Notes under the pieces: generated by a model
Told to the model about the DNA's origin: nothing
Databases searched by the model: none
What the model saw: only the letters and a program-made list of their open reading frames with translations
Shown here: in pieces, positions 26,056 through 34,641 of the stretch
Layout of the letters: every line of letters starts with the position of its first letter
Numbering within the stretch: position 1 is the first letter of the stretch
Translations under genes and position numbers: made by a program
Assembly: GCF_004793545.1 (NCBI RefSeq)
Contig: NZ_SRYA01000012.1
Location: 1 to 64,000 of the forward strand
Direction of reading: 5' to 3'
DNA length: 64,000 nt
DNA from: Petralouisia muris
Lineage (GTDB): Bacteria > Bacillota > Clostridia > Lachnospirales > Lachnospiraceae

Positions 26056-26577
26056 TTATTCATAAGTATAAGTAGGAAATGCTACACTTACAATAAAATC
26101 AGAATCAAACATCCGGCGGAGACGGGCAAGAATCTCATCCTGCACATCAGCCTGGCTTTCTCGCATTTCTTCAATGGTATGGCTTCCCACAATTTTATTT
26201 ACTTCATCTCGAATCAGATCTGCCTTGGCAGAAATTCCATCCGGTCCGTAAGTTTTATATCCTTCACTCTTGTTATCCAACGCAAGCGATACAGAGATAA
26301 CTGCATGATGCGCCTCACCGTCTTCCCCTGTCTTCAGATTAATGGTGAGAGACTCCCCATCGGAAAGGCTGACAGTTTCTATCCGATCCATCGGAATATT
26401 AAGAGCGGAATTATCCTTGCCGCCTTCTAATTCTAAATCAATGGCGGAACACACTTTCGTAATCAACTCATTCGCTTTTTTTGTCTGAGGCACAACAGAA
26501 ATCATCAAGATCGCTGTTAAAACCAGATTCGCAAGTACCAGTGCCAAAATTAAAACACTCATTAGATTCTTTTTCAT
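26056..26577 (-). CDS. fliL: Flagellar basal body protein FliL
   Basis: A 173-residue protein with one N-terminal membrane helix (about 6-27) and a FliL-type periplasmic/extracellular domain. The family C-terminus (EEMRESQADVQDEILARL) is present. FliL rings support stator function in other bacteria; it follows motB here. Confidence 0.85.
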   Translation of the reverse strand: MKKNLMSVLILALVLANLVLTAILMISVVPQTKKANELITKVCSAIDLELEGGKDNSALNIPMDRIETVSLSDGESLTINLKTGEDGEAHHAVISVSLALDNKSEGYKTYGPDGISAKADLIRDEVNKIVGSHTIEEMRESQADVQDEILARLRRMFDSDFIVSVAFPTYTYE

Positions 26578-26592
26578 TGCTGTCTTTCCTTT

Positions 26593-27420
26593 CTAATTTG
26601 AATTATACGAATTGTATATTTTAATCTCCACCCTCCGGTTCCTTGCCCGTCCCTCAGGCGTTCCATTATCTGCCACAGGATTATATTCCCCGCATCCGGT
26701 CGCATTGATCTTCCCTGCTTCCAGAGCAGTCTTTCCTAATACATAATTCTTCACCGCAAATGCACGGTAAGCAGATAACACATCATTATTCTCATACTGT
26801 TCGTTACTTATGGGAACATTATCAGTATGTCCCTCTATATCAATCAGACTGCTGTCATAATTTTCTAAAATCAATGATAATTTATCCACAAGCGGAAGCG
26901 CATCTTCCCGTATCTGTGACTGGCCGGAATCAAACAGCAGTGCACCGTTTAATGTAATGCGAACAAACTGGGCGTTAGAATCCACTTCTACCTGTTCTCC
27001 AATTCTCTGCTCTTCTAGCATCTTCTCAATCTGTTCCGCCATTTCTTCCGATTCTTTCAAACCAGCTTCCGTCATCTCCTGCTTCAATGCCTCTTCCGGA
27101 TTGTCTTCCTCTTTCTCGTTATCTTCTCCTTCTTCTTTGCTTTTGGAATTGGAAGCTTCCATATAATACTGATCCAATAACTGAAGCTGGTTCACGCCTG
27201 CTGCCACCATCTGTCCATCTCCGATTGAGGAACCTCCCTGGGGCAGGATGCTGAAGCTGTGCTCTAAGGACTGCACCAGCGCTTCAAACTTATCCGCATC
27301 CACAGAGGACATGGAGAACAGAAGAACGAAAAAACAAAGTAGGAGATTCATTAAGTCTGCGAAGGTATTCATCCAGTTGGCTGTTCCGCCGCCGGAATCC
27401 TTTTTCTTCTTCTTTGCCAC
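26593..27420 (-). CDS. motB: Flagellar stator protein MotB
   Basis: A 275-residue stator subunit. A single helix carries the ion-binding Asp near residue 22 (NTFADLMNLLLCFF). An acidic, low-complexity linker (about 75-115) precedes an OmpA-like peptidoglycan-binding domain (IEGHTDNVPIS, ARNRRVEIKI). The start is a GTG at 27420 overlapping the last base of the motA stop, which couples the two. Proton or sodium use cannot be told. Confidence 0.95.
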   Translation of the reverse strand: MAKKKKKDSGGGTANWMNTFADLMNLLLCFFVLLFSMSSVDADKFEALVQSLEHSFSILPQGGSSIGDGQMVAAGVNQLQLLDQYYMEASNSKSKEEGEDNEKEEDNPEEALKQEMTEAGLKESEEMAEQIEKMLEEQRIGEQVEVDSNAQFVRITLNGALLFDSGQSQIREDALPLVDKLSLILENYDSSLIDIEGHTDNVPISNEQYENNDVLSAYRAFAVKNYVLGKTALEAGKINATGCGEYNPVADNGTPEGRARNRRVEIKIYNSYNSN

Positions 27421-28217
27421 TATTCTTCACCTCCGCCCTGATCCGTCATGCCTTCTCGCATCTTCGGAGACAGGAAAGATTTTAATTTTTCTTCAATTAC
27501 ACGTGGATTCTCACCAGCCTGAATGGACAGAAGACCTTCCACTGTAATTTCTTTAATTCTGATTTCTTCGTCATTATTTACCTTTAGCTTTGCCGCAGTA
27601 GGGTTACAGAGCCAGTTGGCAATCAAGGAACCATACAATGTGGTAACCAACGCCACTGACATGGATGGTCCTACGGTAGAAGGGTCATCCAGCTTTGCCA
27701 ACATGTTGATCAAACCGATCAAAGTTCCAATCATACCCCAGGCAGGGCCAAGACCTTCCCATGCCTTCCAGAATCCAATATTTACATTATGCCGCTCTTC
27801 CACGCTGAGCAAATCCGCTTCCATAATTCCTCTTACCAGTTCTGGATCTGTACCGTCAACCACCAGCATGACGCCCTTTTTCAAAAATTCATCTTCAATT
27901 CCGTTCGCAGCTTCTTCCAATGCCAGAAGCCCTTCTTTTCTTGCTATATTTGACAAATCAATAATGTTCTTAATTACTTCGCTTACATCTGCCTTTGTGT
28001 CTTTAAATGTCAGTGTAATGGATTTCAGACCATTAATGAAATCCGAAAGTTTATGGGAGGCCAACGTACCAGCCAAAGATCCTCCGATGGTGATGATAAC
28101 GGAAGGCACATCCCAGAAGTCCCTCGTAAGGTTACCTCCACCATTGATAACTCCAAACACAAACAAAAAAATTCCAAGTATAATACCCAATATAGACGCT
28201 ATATCCACTTTAGCCAC
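27420..28217 (-). CDS. motA: Flagellar stator protein MotA
   Basis: A 265-residue stator subunit with four membrane helices. The family region GLGPAWGMIGTLIGLINML and the TLYGSLIANW segment are present, along with the cytoplasmic loop that contacts FliG. It is placed inside the operon between flbD and motB, unlike in B. subtilis, where mot genes are elsewhere. Confidence 0.95.
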   Translation of the reverse strand: MAKVDIASILGIILGIFLFVFGVINGGGNLTRDFWDVPSVIITIGGSLAGTLASHKLSDFINGLKSITLTFKDTKADVSEVIKNIIDLSNIARKEGLLALEEAANGIEDEFLKKGVMLVVDGTDPELVRGIMEADLLSVEERHNVNIGFWKAWEGLGPAWGMIGTLIGLINMLAKLDDPSTVGPSMSVALVTTLYGSLIANWLCNPTAAKLKVNNDEEIRIKEITVEGLLSIQAGENPRVIEEKLKSFLSPKMREGMTDQGGGEE

Positions 28218-28232
28218 CTGCCCTTTTCATCC

Positions 28233-28280
28233 ATGAAATATATTCTATCCGTAAATCATGCTTATGGAGTGATATTTCAT
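28233..28280 (-). other. Hairpin between flbD and motA
   Basis: ATGAAATAT (28233-28241) and ATATTTCAT (28272-28280) are perfect 9-base inverted arms with a 30-base loop, in the flbD-motA spacer. No terminator-like U-tract follows. Confidence 0.4.
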
Positions 28281-28283
28281 AAG

Positions 28284-28493
28284 CTATTCTTTTTCCAACC
28301 AGGGAAGACCGGTCGTCATAATTTCTCTCTTGTATAATATTACTAAATTTTTTATCTCTTGTCTACTTTCTTTTACAATTAATTTCTTCCCAGTTACAAA
28401 AGAAAGGACAGTATCCGGCGTTTCCTCCACGCTTTCAATTAATTCTGCATTGACAAGCACCGTCGAACCATTTAGTTTCGTAACTTCTATCAT
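28284..28493 (-). CDS. flbD: FlbD family flagellar protein
   Basis: A 69-residue protein starting MIEVTKLNGSTVLVNAELIES, the signature of the small FlbD family (also called SwrD in Bacillus). SwrD raises stator power in B. subtilis. It is directly upstream of motA, which fits a stator-linked role. Confidence 0.92.
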   Translation of the reverse strand: MIEVTKLNGSTVLVNAELIESVEETPDTVLSFVTGKKLIVKESRQEIKNLVILYKREIMTTGLPWLEKE

Positions 28494-28514
28494 GGAGCTT
28501 CACCTCACAGTAGA

Positions 28515-28541
28515 TTGGGGAACTATGGTACAGTTCCCCAA
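28515..28541 (-). other. Perfect hairpin between flgE and flbD
   Basis: TTGGGGAACT and AGTTCCCCAA form a perfect 10-base-pair stem around a 7-base loop. On the minus strand the following bases are TCTACTG, so it is not a standard terminator. It could reduce read-through from the hook gene or stabilise the upstream mRNA. Confidence 0.6.
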
Positions 28542-28592
28542 TATTATATTTCCATGCTGATTACCATGCCGTAATTCCAGCTTTACTTTTTA

Positions 28593-30227
28593 TTAACGTT
28601 TCAGGTTCACCAGCTCTTCCAACAGGGTGTCAGAAGTTGTGATAATTCTGGAATTCGCCTGGAATCCTCTCTGGGTGGTAATCATTTCCGTAAATTCCGT
28701 AGAAAGATCTACGTTGGACATCTCCAAAACGCCGCTGTCCATCTTGCCGCCGTCTGCGGTGATGTCCTGGCCGATTCCATCGAACTCACCGGAGTTCAAT
28801 GTGGCGCGGTAACAGTTGTCTCCCAGCTTCTCCAGACCAGAGGGATTGGCAAACACTGCAACTGCAATCTGTCCCAGCAATACGGTGTTTCCGTTGTCAT
28901 AGCTTCCAAAAATCTGTCCGTCCTGACGTACCTCCAAACTAGTCAGGTCGCCCAGCTTCTTACCGGTGCCGGTGGTCTTATCTGTTGCTCCCTTTACCAA
29001 ATCCATCGTAGAGCTTCCTGCATTATCGTAACATGTTGTCTGACTAAAATCAACATTGATATTCTGGAATTGTGTGCCAAGTGCGCCCATGTTGAAGGAT
29101 ACGCTGCTATTTCCCTGTGCGCCAATGTAATTAAAGGTACCGGCATTGGTTCCGCCTGGGTTAAAGGCCAGCTGATAGCCTACAACATTCTCTGTATACG
29201 GATATTCTGCAGAAGTGCCCACCCCCACAATATTTGCAGGATTAAAATTCTCCAGCTGAGACCCTGTAAGTCCGAATACATCCGTAACAGAATAGCTGAT
29301 AGCCCCGCCGTTGTTATAAGTGCCCGTATTGGCGTCATAATTTAAATTAACTCCATCTTTATCTCTAATCTGGCCATTGACATATTCAAATCCCGGCTGC
29401 AATTTAAAGGTTCTGGTAACTGCTGTACCAGTTTCACCTGCGGCTGCATCTCCAAAAAGATTTGCTTTTGCCGCATCTAAACTCAGGTTATTCCTTGCAG
29501 CATATTCATTCAAAATAGAACGGTTGCTAGAGTCCACGATATCCGACAATTCCACAGAATATGTCTTTGCGTCCGGATCAATTGTTTTTACTGCAAATTT
29601 AGCGGTATAATTATACCCCAGCGCATCATAGAAATTCAAGGACAATACATATCCGCCGTCGGAATTCGCCTGAGTATTCGTGGAATCCAAAACGCCGCTG
29701 CAGGTTGCTTCCGTGGTCGCCTCAGGCGGAGAAGTCATGTTTTCTTCTGTCATAATCTTCAAAGCAGACACAGTATCCTTACGGATGGTTCCAGTGGTGG
29801 GATCTACCTGCCATCCCATTACCGTATATCCATTTGCCTTGGTGGCAAGGTTGCCGGCTCCGTCAACATAGAAAGCTCCTGCCTTGGTAAAAAGGTTCTC
29901 GGAACCGTTATTTACAATAAAGAAGCTGTCTCCGGTAATCTTTAAGTCCCAGCCGTCTCCGGTGGTCTGTGTTGCTCCAGGTGAGCTGATATTTATGGAC
30001 GTGGAACCTGTGGTAACGCCAAGACCGATCTGCTTGGCGTTAACGCCCCCCTTAGTAGCGGTTGCACCAGATGCACCGGACATGTTCTGATACATAATCT
30101 CACTGAATGTGGTACTAGATGATTTAAAGGCAACGGTATTTACGTTTGCAATATTATTACCAATTACATCCATCTTCTGCTGATGTGTTTTCAATCCAGA
30201 CACACCAGAATACAATGCTCTCATCAT
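28593..30227 (-). CDS. flgE: Flagellar hook protein FlgE
   Basis: A 544-residue hook protein. The N-terminal rod/hook heptad region has ALYSGVSGLKTHQQKMDVIGN and NIANVNTVAFK, and the C-terminal D0 helix ends near SRIITTSDTLLEELVNLKR. The middle is a larger, variable surface region. AGGAGG lies upstream; two consecutive ATGs (30227 and 30224) are possible starts. Confidence 0.95.
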   Translation of the reverse strand: MMRALYSGVSGLKTHQQKMDVIGNNIANVNTVAFKSSSTTFSEIMYQNMSGASGATATKGGVNAKQIGLGVTTGSTSINISSPGATQTTGDGWDLKITGDSFFIVNNGSENLFTKAGAFYVDGAGNLATKANGYTVMGWQVDPTTGTIRKDTVSALKIMTEENMTSPPEATTEATCSGVLDSTNTQANSDGGYVLSLNFYDALGYNYTAKFAVKTIDPDAKTYSVELSDIVDSSNRSILNEYAARNNLSLDAAKANLFGDAAAGETGTAVTRTFKLQPGFEYVNGQIRDKDGVNLNYDANTGTYNNGGAISYSVTDVFGLTGSQLENFNPANIVGVGTSAEYPYTENVVGYQLAFNPGGTNAGTFNYIGAQGNSSVSFNMGALGTQFQNINVDFSQTTCYDNAGSSTMDLVKGATDKTTGTGKKLGDLTSLEVRQDGQIFGSYDNGNTVLLGQIAVAVFANPSGLEKLGDNCYRATLNSGEFDGIGQDITADGGKMDSGVLEMSNVDLSTEFTEMITTQRGFQANSRIITTSDTLLEELVNLKR

Positions 30228-30308
30228 AACGAAATGACCTCCTAATTCTTGACTGCCGTAAGGCCCCTTCTGTCATTCCAGGACCTTCTGCCTCCTGTTT
30301 CGGTCCGG

Positions 30309-30707
30309 CTAGATAATTACGGCTCCGTCGATATTTGTATATACATTTTCTTCAGACTCTGTCTGATCCATTGCTGTGACTACCGTCTTATTGGGCACAT
30401 TCACAATAAAGGAATAGGAATCTACAATTACAAGGGATTCTCGCATCCCTTTGGCTTCCGCCTTTTCTGCCCCTGTCTCTAAGCGTTCCTTCTGTTCCGT
30501 AGAAAGCTCTATGTTCCTGCTCTGCAAGCGCAAGGACGCATGCTTAGAAAATTTCAGCGCAGAACTGTTACTTACTGATTGCTTCTGTTTTAATATATCA
30601 CCAAAGGACAATTCTCCTTCCGGAGCTGTCAATCCCTGACTGCTTTTTTTCAGATACTGTTCTGTAACCTGTTCAATGGAAGAGAATTGATTTGAAATTT
30701 TATTCAT
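30309..30707 (-). CDS. TIGR02530-family flagellar operon protein
   Basis: A 132-residue soluble protein found between flgD and flgE in clostridial flagellar operons. Family features are FSKHASLRLQSRNIELS and the C-terminal VVDSYSFIVNVPNKTVVTAMD. Its role is unknown. Placement points to hook assembly or its control. Confidence 0.85.
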   Translation of the reverse strand: MNKISNQFSSIEQVTEQYLKKSSQGLTAPEGELSFGDILKQKQSVSNSSALKFSKHASLRLQSRNIELSTEQKERLETGAEKAEAKGMRESLVIVDSYSFIVNVPNKTVVTAMDQTESEENVYTNIDGAVII

Positions 30708-30749
30708 GATATCTCTCCGTTCTTAAAGCTTCCCTGCCGTCCTCTGTGC

Positions 30750-30780
30750 TGCCTGAAAAGTAACTCAGGCAATGGTTACT
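30750..30780 (-). other. Two overlapping, mutually exclusive hairpins downstream of flgD
   Basis: TGCCTGA/TCAGGCA (30750-30756 with 30765-30771) and AGTAAC/GTTACT (30759-30764 with 30775-30780) share bases, so only one can form at a time. They lie in the 116-base spacer between flgD and the TIGR02530 gene. No U-tract follows. Confidence 0.4.
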
Positions 30781-30823
30781 GTTCTGGTACTGCCGCACCT
30801 CTCGCTAAGAAAACACAGTTTCG

Positions 30824-31582
30824 CTATGTCGTGCTTCCTTCTGTACTTCCGGTTCCGCCACCTTCTGTGCCTCCGGTTCCACCAGCAGTGGCGTCATCCT
30901 TTCCGTCTCCGGAATCATCTGGTTTATTTGTATCTGGCGGGCTCAGTTCGTTCATCCTCTTTACCAGATTCTCAAACTTCGTGTAAGCATCTTTGCAATA
31001 TTGCTTGATATGTGCCTGCTGATAAGCGGTAAGACTGTTATACGCCGCTGTAATCGCCGCCAGTTTCTCTTTATCCGAAAGGAGCAGCTTGCTGGGATCC
31101 GGCATCTTTCCGATTTCTTCCTCAAAGTCTTCTGCAATCAGAGTTGCCTCCAGATATTCATCATCCACTACGGTATCCAAATCATCAATGTTATACCAGG
31201 AATCGTCGATGGACAGATAAATCTTGCTTCCTTCCTTCCGAACCTGATCTACCCTGCCGGAAATATATTTTGTCTCACCGCTAACGTCAATTCCCATAAT
31301 TACAGTCTTGCCTACCAGATTGGTAGCCTGGGATGTTTCCAGGGATGCGCGCATATTCTGCATTTCCTCTAAAGATGAGAATGTTGCAAGCTGGGAAATA
31401 TACTCTGTATTGGAAGTAGGCTCTAATGGGTCCTGATATTTCATCTGCGCTACCAGAAGCTGAAGAAACGCTTCTTTGCCCAGTGCGCCGCCGCTTCGCT
31501 CTTTCTTGGCTTCCTCTGCTTCTTTCGCAGGATCATAACCATTCACAATTTCTCCGTTTTGTACTGGTACTGTAACTGCCAT
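30824..31582 (-). CDS. flgD: Flagellar hook cap protein FlgD
   Basis: A 252-residue hook scaffold. The conserved N-terminal block LGKEAFLQLLVAQMKYQDPLEP is intact, followed by the FSSLEEMQNM segment. The middle carries the usual MGIDVSG domain. The C-terminus is an unusual Gly/Thr/Glu-rich tail. The start at 31582 (MAVTVPV) has AAGGAG upstream; the frame extends 21 codons further without a site. Confidence 0.93.
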   Translation of the reverse strand: MAVTVPVQNGEIVNGYDPAKEAEEAKKERSGGALGKEAFLQLLVAQMKYQDPLEPTSNTEYISQLATFSSLEEMQNMRASLETSQATNLVGKTVIMGIDVSGETKYISGRVDQVRKEGSKIYLSIDDSWYNIDDLDTVVDDEYLEATLIAEDFEEEIGKMPDPSKLLLSDKEKLAAITAAYNSLTAYQQAHIKQYCKDAYTKFENLVKRMNELSPPDTNKPDDSGDGKDDATAGGTGGTEGGGTGSTEGSTT

Positions 31583-31673
31583 AAAATTCTCCTTTCTAAA
31601 ATTATTATTTTCTGATTTAATTATTCCTGATTTAATTTTAAGCAAATATTCTCAGAATAGAACTATCCTTAAC

Positions 31674-33185
31674 TTAAGCCGTCAAGTCCATACTGTTGCC
31701 CTGTTCTGCCATTATCTTAGCGGCAAGGTCTTCTTCTTCAGACAACCCGCCCTCTAATTCCTCCGGGCTGTTGAGATTGATATTTCTTCTGGTAGATTTT
31801 CCTGAATCAGCTTCCTGCTGTTCTCCCGGCATATTCTGCTGGTTCTGTTCCAAATTGCGCTCAAACTCATGGCTTGCAATGGTAACTTCAATGGCTTCCA
31901 CTTTGATGCCCTGCTGGTTCATATTTTCTTTCAATATGGCAACCTGATTCTCTAAGGCTTCTTTTACCGCTTCATTCTGAGCTGCGATTTGAGCTGTAAT
32001 CATTCCCTCTCTGGAAATCACCTGCAAATAAACTTTTCCAAGATTTGCCGGATTCAGCTGCATCTCAATGGAAGATTCTGCCTGGGTGACCATTACACGG
32101 GTCATCTGGCTGACCTGACGCATAATATCTTCCACGTCTATTCTGGTCTGGACAACTGTCTGCGTCACCTCTAATGCCTGTCCCTGATTCACAGTCTGAG
32201 TTGTCGTCTGGTATGTGACATGATGTTGGGGACTGTCTGACTTTTCTGTTGTTTTGGAACCCTGTGAAGTATCAGACAAGGATTTTTCAGAAGAATCTTC
32301 CTGGCCGTACTCTTCGGAATCAGTCTGATTCTGTACCTCCGTTTTCTGGCTCTGCTGTTCTTGTTCCACTTCTTCCGGAGCGTCAGTCTCTGCCACATGC
32401 TCCTGACCATCCATCTCTTTTACCTTCTGATCGGATACTGCGGCTTCGGCAGATGTATTCTGCAATACCTCCCCGCTGTTTTCCATCGTCTTCTCAGAAG
32501 CTTCCGCAACCTGCCCTTCCAATTCTGGCTGCAAATACTGCTCTGGCAATTCTCCTGGCTGCTCTTCCAGATCCGCTGTAAGCAGATTCTCTAACTGTTC
32601 CATTGCCTGCGGCAGCTCCTCTGGTGAAAGTTCTAACTGTGCCATCAATTCCTGCGTCAAGTCTTTAATTTCCCCGATAATCTGCTGAAAATCCTCGCTT
32701 AACAACAGAGAACCAATGTCCTCGCTTCCGGTCAGCTTCATAACCAAATCTGCTAATTTGGAAGGATCCGTCAAATCCATTACGGTCATTCCAAGTGCTT
32801 CCATAGCTTCTTTGACTTCTTCCTCTGTCACATCCAGTTCTTCGGCCACTGTTTCCGTGACTTTTTCTTCAAAAGCATCCAGCTTCTCCTTGGCATCCTC
32901 TGGTAATTTGTTCTGAGCTTCTCCAGCATTATTCTGCGTAATTGCATGATCCTTAAAACTGCTGCCTGCGGTTTCCTTCACAAAAGCAGCCTGATTATTC
33001 AGTTCTGCCTTAGGCGGCTGAATTGCATTTCCATTCCAGAGATTTGTTTCTTTGTTCCCGCCAGAAGTCTGATTCAACAAGGCTCCAAATGCGGGGCTGC
33101 CATCCTGCTGGGAATTTTTCTGAGCGCTAACCAGTTCAGAAGCCCGCATCATTGCTGCCATCTGGGATATTTTGCTGCTTGTCAT
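31674..33185 (-). CDS. fliK: Flagellar hook-length control protein FliK
   Basis: A 503-residue protein. The long N-terminal half is low in complexity and rich in Glu, Gln and Ser. The conserved C-terminal domain holds the family block SIEMQLNPANLGKVYLQV followed by EGMITAQIAAQNEAVKE. It measures the hook and triggers the FlhB switch. GAAAGGAGG precedes the ATG. Confidence 0.93.
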   Translation of the reverse strand: MTSSKISQMAAMMRASELVSAQKNSQQDGSPAFGALLNQTSGGNKETNLWNGNAIQPPKAELNNQAAFVKETAGSSFKDHAITQNNAGEAQNKLPEDAKEKLDAFEEKVTETVAEELDVTEEEVKEAMEALGMTVMDLTDPSKLADLVMKLTGSEDIGSLLLSEDFQQIIGEIKDLTQELMAQLELSPEELPQAMEQLENLLTADLEEQPGELPEQYLQPELEGQVAEASEKTMENSGEVLQNTSAEAAVSDQKVKEMDGQEHVAETDAPEEVEQEQQSQKTEVQNQTDSEEYGQEDSSEKSLSDTSQGSKTTEKSDSPQHHVTYQTTTQTVNQGQALEVTQTVVQTRIDVEDIMRQVSQMTRVMVTQAESSIEMQLNPANLGKVYLQVISREGMITAQIAAQNEAVKEALENQVAILKENMNQQGIKVEAIEVTIASHEFERNLEQNQQNMPGEQQEADSGKSTRRNINLNSPEELEGGLSEEEDLAAKIMAEQGNSMDLTA

Positions 33186-33260
33186 CCCTTTTCCTCCTTT
33201 CTTTCAGATTATTTATTATATGATTCCTTATAGAACCCTATAACCATAGTTATTTTACTT

Positions 33261-33289
33261 TCTGCCGCAAAGCAGAGTACATAACTCTG
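33261..33289 (-). other. Two overlapping hairpins between fliK and the motE-like gene
   Basis: TCTGC/GCAGA (33261-33265 with 33272-33276) and CAGAGT/ACTCTG (33273-33278 with 33284-33289) overlap and exclude each other. The 126-base spacer holds no gene. Confidence 0.35.
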
Positions 33290-33311
33290 TAACTGTCGTA
33301 AAACTTCTGCC

Positions 33312-34175
33312 CTACGGCTCCATCATCTTGGTAATTCTTGCTGCCACTTCTGCATTCATGGCTGCAAGAATGTCACTTCTGGAGTCTGTCTCCATATTCT
33401 CCAGAATCTTTACCACCAATTTCAGATTATCCTGCATAGCTTCCATAATTGCCGCTGCCTGCTTAGGCTTCATCTCTGAGTAAGTCTTGGCATATTCTTC
33501 GATTTCTGCATCTGCCTCCTGCTGCTGTACCACTTGTTTGTAAAGCACTTCTGCATTGGCAGGATCAATACTCTCATAATATGCCTTATATTCAGATATA
33601 TCGGGTGCATTCTCATTGAACACAACCTCTTTATAGAATTTCGTCTTTTCCTCTTCAAAAGCAGACTGTTCATTCTCAAACTCCCGCAATCTTGCCACTT
33701 CTGCTTCCAACTGCGCCACATAATCAGAATTGCCCTGAGACTGGGATTGGGTATTGGAAAGTTCAACCTCCAACTCTTTAATCCGATCAATTGCCTCATT
33801 CAATGTAGTATAAGGATACTGAGCATCCACTACCGGTTCTTCTCCTGTCTCTGGTAATATCTTGTTGATGACAGGAACATCCTTTAAAATGGGCTGCAGC
33901 ACCGTGGAACCGAACCCGCCGATATCCATCTTAATAATAAGGGCAAGAATCGCCAGCCATATGGCAATAAACACAATTGTGGCAAGAATCACTGCGATTT
34001 TACTTCCGCCGCTTTCCTCTTCTTCTGCTGTGTCCCCTTCTTCCTGCATCTGTTTCTTCTCTGCTTTTCGCTGTTTCTTCTCTTCTTTCTTTCTGGCTCT
34101 TTCTGCTTTCTTCTGGGCCTTTTTATCCAAAGCGCCGCCTTCTTCGCCTGCCTGCTCTAAGATATCTTCTGCCAT
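33312..34175 (-). CDS. MotE/YlxF-like membrane protein with MgtE-N-like C-terminus
   Basis: A protein of about 287 residues: a short charged, Lys/Glu-rich N-tail (about 15-50), one membrane helix (about 57-78), a coiled coil (about 125-175), and a C-terminal helical domain with MKPKQAAAIMEAM and ILENMETDSRSDILAAM, like MgtE-N and FliG-type repeats. It occupies the ylxF slot between fliJ and fliK. MotE stabilises the stator or chaperones MotC in rhizobia; here the role is unknown. The start at 34175 is preferred (GGTGG upstream, after the fliJ stop); an ATG at 34205 inside fliJ is the alternative. Confidence 0.7.
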   Translation of the reverse strand: MAEDILEQAGEEGGALDKKAQKKAERARKKEEKKQRKAEKKQMQEEGDTAEEEESGGSKIAVILATIVFIAIWLAILALIIKMDIGGFGSTVLQPILKDVPVINKILPETGEEPVVDAQYPYTTLNEAIDRIKELEVELSNTQSQSQGNSDYVAQLEAEVARLREFENEQSAFEEEKTKFYKEVVFNENAPDISEYKAYYESIDPANAEVLYKQVVQQQEADAEIEEYAKTYSEMKPKQAAAIMEAMQDNLKLVVKILENMETDSRSDILAAMNAEVAARITKMMEP

Positions 34176-34188
34176 ATGATCCACCACC

Positions 34189-34638
34189 TTATTTTTCCTC
34201 GGCATGATTATGGGTAAAACTTACCAGTTCATCCACCGCCTTGCTTTCTTCCTTTTCCATTTCCTTTTTAAATTCCTCAAAGGCTTTATCTTTGAGAATC
34301 TCATGGGTTTTCCGTTCTGTCATTACATTCTGCAGTTTCTTTCTCTCAAGTTCCAGATTACGTTCCGCCACATGAACTGCAACCACCTGATTCTGAATGG
34401 CTCCTTTCATCGTTTCAATGGCAATGCGGTTCAGTTTGATTTCCTGAAAATCCAGACGGTCTGCCACCAATTCTCTGGCATGGCTCTCATATGCCCGTCT
34501 CCGCTGCCGCAGCCCTTCCAACTTTTCTTCCTCCTGATTCAACCGTACAGCTGCCAGGGAAAAAGAAGTTTTTGCCTGTGCTTCTAATTTATATTTCACA
34601 TTCAGGATATTCTGCATCTTATATGTAAACTTTGCCAT
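34189..34638 (-). CDS. fliJ: Flagellar export chaperone FliJ
   Basis: A 149-residue, almost all-helical coiled-coil protein starting MAKFTYKMQNILNVKYKLE, the FliJ N-terminus. FliJ is the central stalk of the FliI ATPase ring. It follows fliI by 3 bases. Confidence 0.92.
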   Translation of the reverse strand: MAKFTYKMQNILNVKYKLEAQAKTSFSLAAVRLNQEEEKLEGLRQRRRAYESHARELVADRLDFQEIKLNRIAIETMKGAIQNQVVAVHVAERNLELERKKLQNVMTERKTHEILKDKAFEEFKKEMEKEESKAVDELVSFTHNHAEEK

Positions 34639-34641
34639 AGT

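Noticed and set aside
27523-28236. 237-codon plus-strand frame
   Set aside because: Antisense shadow of motA, which has strong family motifs and is in operon context.
28515-28541. Rho-independent terminator between flgE and flbD
   Set aside because: The stem is strong but no U-tract follows on the transcribed strand, and flbD continues the operon.
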